From: Peribacillus deserti
GTDB lineage: Bacteria; Bacillota; Bacilli; Bacillales; DSM-1321
Assembly: GCF_016909175.1 (NCBI RefSeq)
Contig: NZ_JAFBFI010000013.1
Span: 1-64,000, forward strand
Direction: 5' to 3'
DNA length: 64,000 bases
Shown: positions 63,603 through 64,000 of the stretch, in pieces
Numbering within the stretch: position 1 is the first letter of the stretch
Layout of the letters: each line of letters opens with the position of its first letter
The notes under the pieces: generated by a model
What the model was told of the DNA's origin: nothing
The model's input: the letters and a program-made list of their open reading frames with translations, nothing else
Databases searched by the model: none
Translations under genes and position numbers: made by a program

Positions 63603-64000
63603 ATGAACTCTCAACGCTGGATGAGTAGACAATTTTTCAGTTTCTTTTTCACATGGGGAATTTTCCTGCCCTACTGGACAGGATGGATGATCCATTCAAA
63701 GGGAATGACTGTGGCACAGGCAAGCTTGATCATGAGCCTGGGGCTCGTAATAAGGGGACTTTCGACATTATTTGCTTTCCCGCGTTTATCAGGGAAATTC
63801 AGCAGCAAAATACTGCTGAACGGCATGGGAATCGGCACGTTCATCATCCTGCTGCTCTGTATCCCCGCCAATTCTTATACAAGCTTACTGGTCGCCGTCT
63901 TGTTCCTGCATTTCTTCTACCCGGCCCTGATGCCGGCAATGGATACCGCAGCGGGCGTTCTCGTCCAGAATAAGCAATTAAAGCATTACGGCAAGAGCCG
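63603..64000 (+). CDS. MFS transporter, N-terminal part, cut by the window end
   Basis: The frame is open from the ATG at 63603 to the window end (132 complete codons, no stop). It begins MNSQRWMSRQFFSFFFTWG and contains about four membrane helices (FLPYWTGWMIHSKGM, SLIMSLGLVIRGLS, ILLNGMGIGTFIILLLCIP, SLLVAVLFLHFFYPALMPAMD). It resembles the MFS_1-like/HcaT branch. GGAGGAATCGATC precedes the ATG. Divergence from the YeiL-like regulator and the palindrome at about -41.5 suggest it is activated by that protein. Confidence 0.85.
   Translation, partial: MNSQRWMSRQFFSFFFTWGIFLPYWTGWMIHSKGMTVAQASLIMSLGLVIRGLSTLFAFPRLSGKFSSKILLNGMGIGTFIILLLCIPANSYTSLLVAVLFLHFFYPALMPAMDTAAGVLVQNKQLKHYGKS

Overview
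The window looks like a chromosomal segment from a low-GC Gram-positive rod of the family Bacillaceae. The evidence is AGGAGG-type ribosome binding sites almost everywhere, occasional TTG and GTG starts, an LPXTG/sortase pair, a CcpA-type cre site, a PerR box, RocB, a NiaP-like carrier, bacillar MsrA/MsrB, and a gas vesicle operon with the gene order known from Bacillus (Priestia) megaterium. A free-standing glutaminyl-tRNA synthetase gene is unusual for Bacillus. The genus cannot be fixed from the sequence alone. I see no rRNA, tRNA, complete insertion sequence or CRISPR array.

Layout. 0-6 kb: Gfo/Idh/MocA oxidoreductase, NiaP-like carrier, thioredoxin-reductase-like flavoprotein, YczE-like membrane protein, glnS. 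6-12.2 kb: phased short repeats, a secreted zinc protease, and divergently an LPXTG wall protein with its class D sortase. 12.2-16.2 kb: a two-gene Thr/Ser exporter split by nested dispersed repeats, msrAB and a NupC-type nucleoside carrier. 16.3-19.7 kb: a ParM-like actin, a ParR-like partner, an upstream array of GTATAC/GTAAAC hexamers resembling a type II partition centromere, and a P-loop protein. 20-24.2 kb: rRNA methyltransferase, EamA exporter, rocB. 24.6-29.4 kb: CstA-type carrier with an adjacent LytS/LytT-like pair and cre sites. 29.5-39.4 kb: a YpfJ-like metallopeptidase, then a LacI-controlled ribose-type ABC transporter operon with an oxidoreductase and an aldose epimerase, then an MFS carrier. 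39.8-42.1 kb: small protein and NhaK-like antiporter.

42.5-50.7 kb holds a complete 14-gene gas vesicle operon (gvpA-P-Q-B-R-N-F-G-L-S-K-J-T-U), all on the minus strand, with a sigma-B-like promoter candidate in front. Its GvpT is large, acidic and internally repeated. A short heptad-like module recurs in GvpP, GvpJ and twice in GvpT. 51-57.5 kb: YetF-like protein, aldo/keto reductase, DUF3298-type protein, third Gfo/Idh/MocA protein, SelO, and a NERD nuclease-like protein. 57.5-64 kb: a 50-52 bp palindromic tandem array, PerR-boxed ahpCF, an ECF S-component with a long unexplained leader, an LLM flavin monooxygenase, and a YeiL-like Crp/Fnr regulator divergent from a truncated MFS carrier.

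Three points stand out. The first is the actin/RHH-like/phased-repeat locus. The second is the shared module and expanded GvpT in the gas vesicle operon. The third is a set of intergenic arrays with a strict 20-21 bp period but different words, three of them lying between convergent genes.
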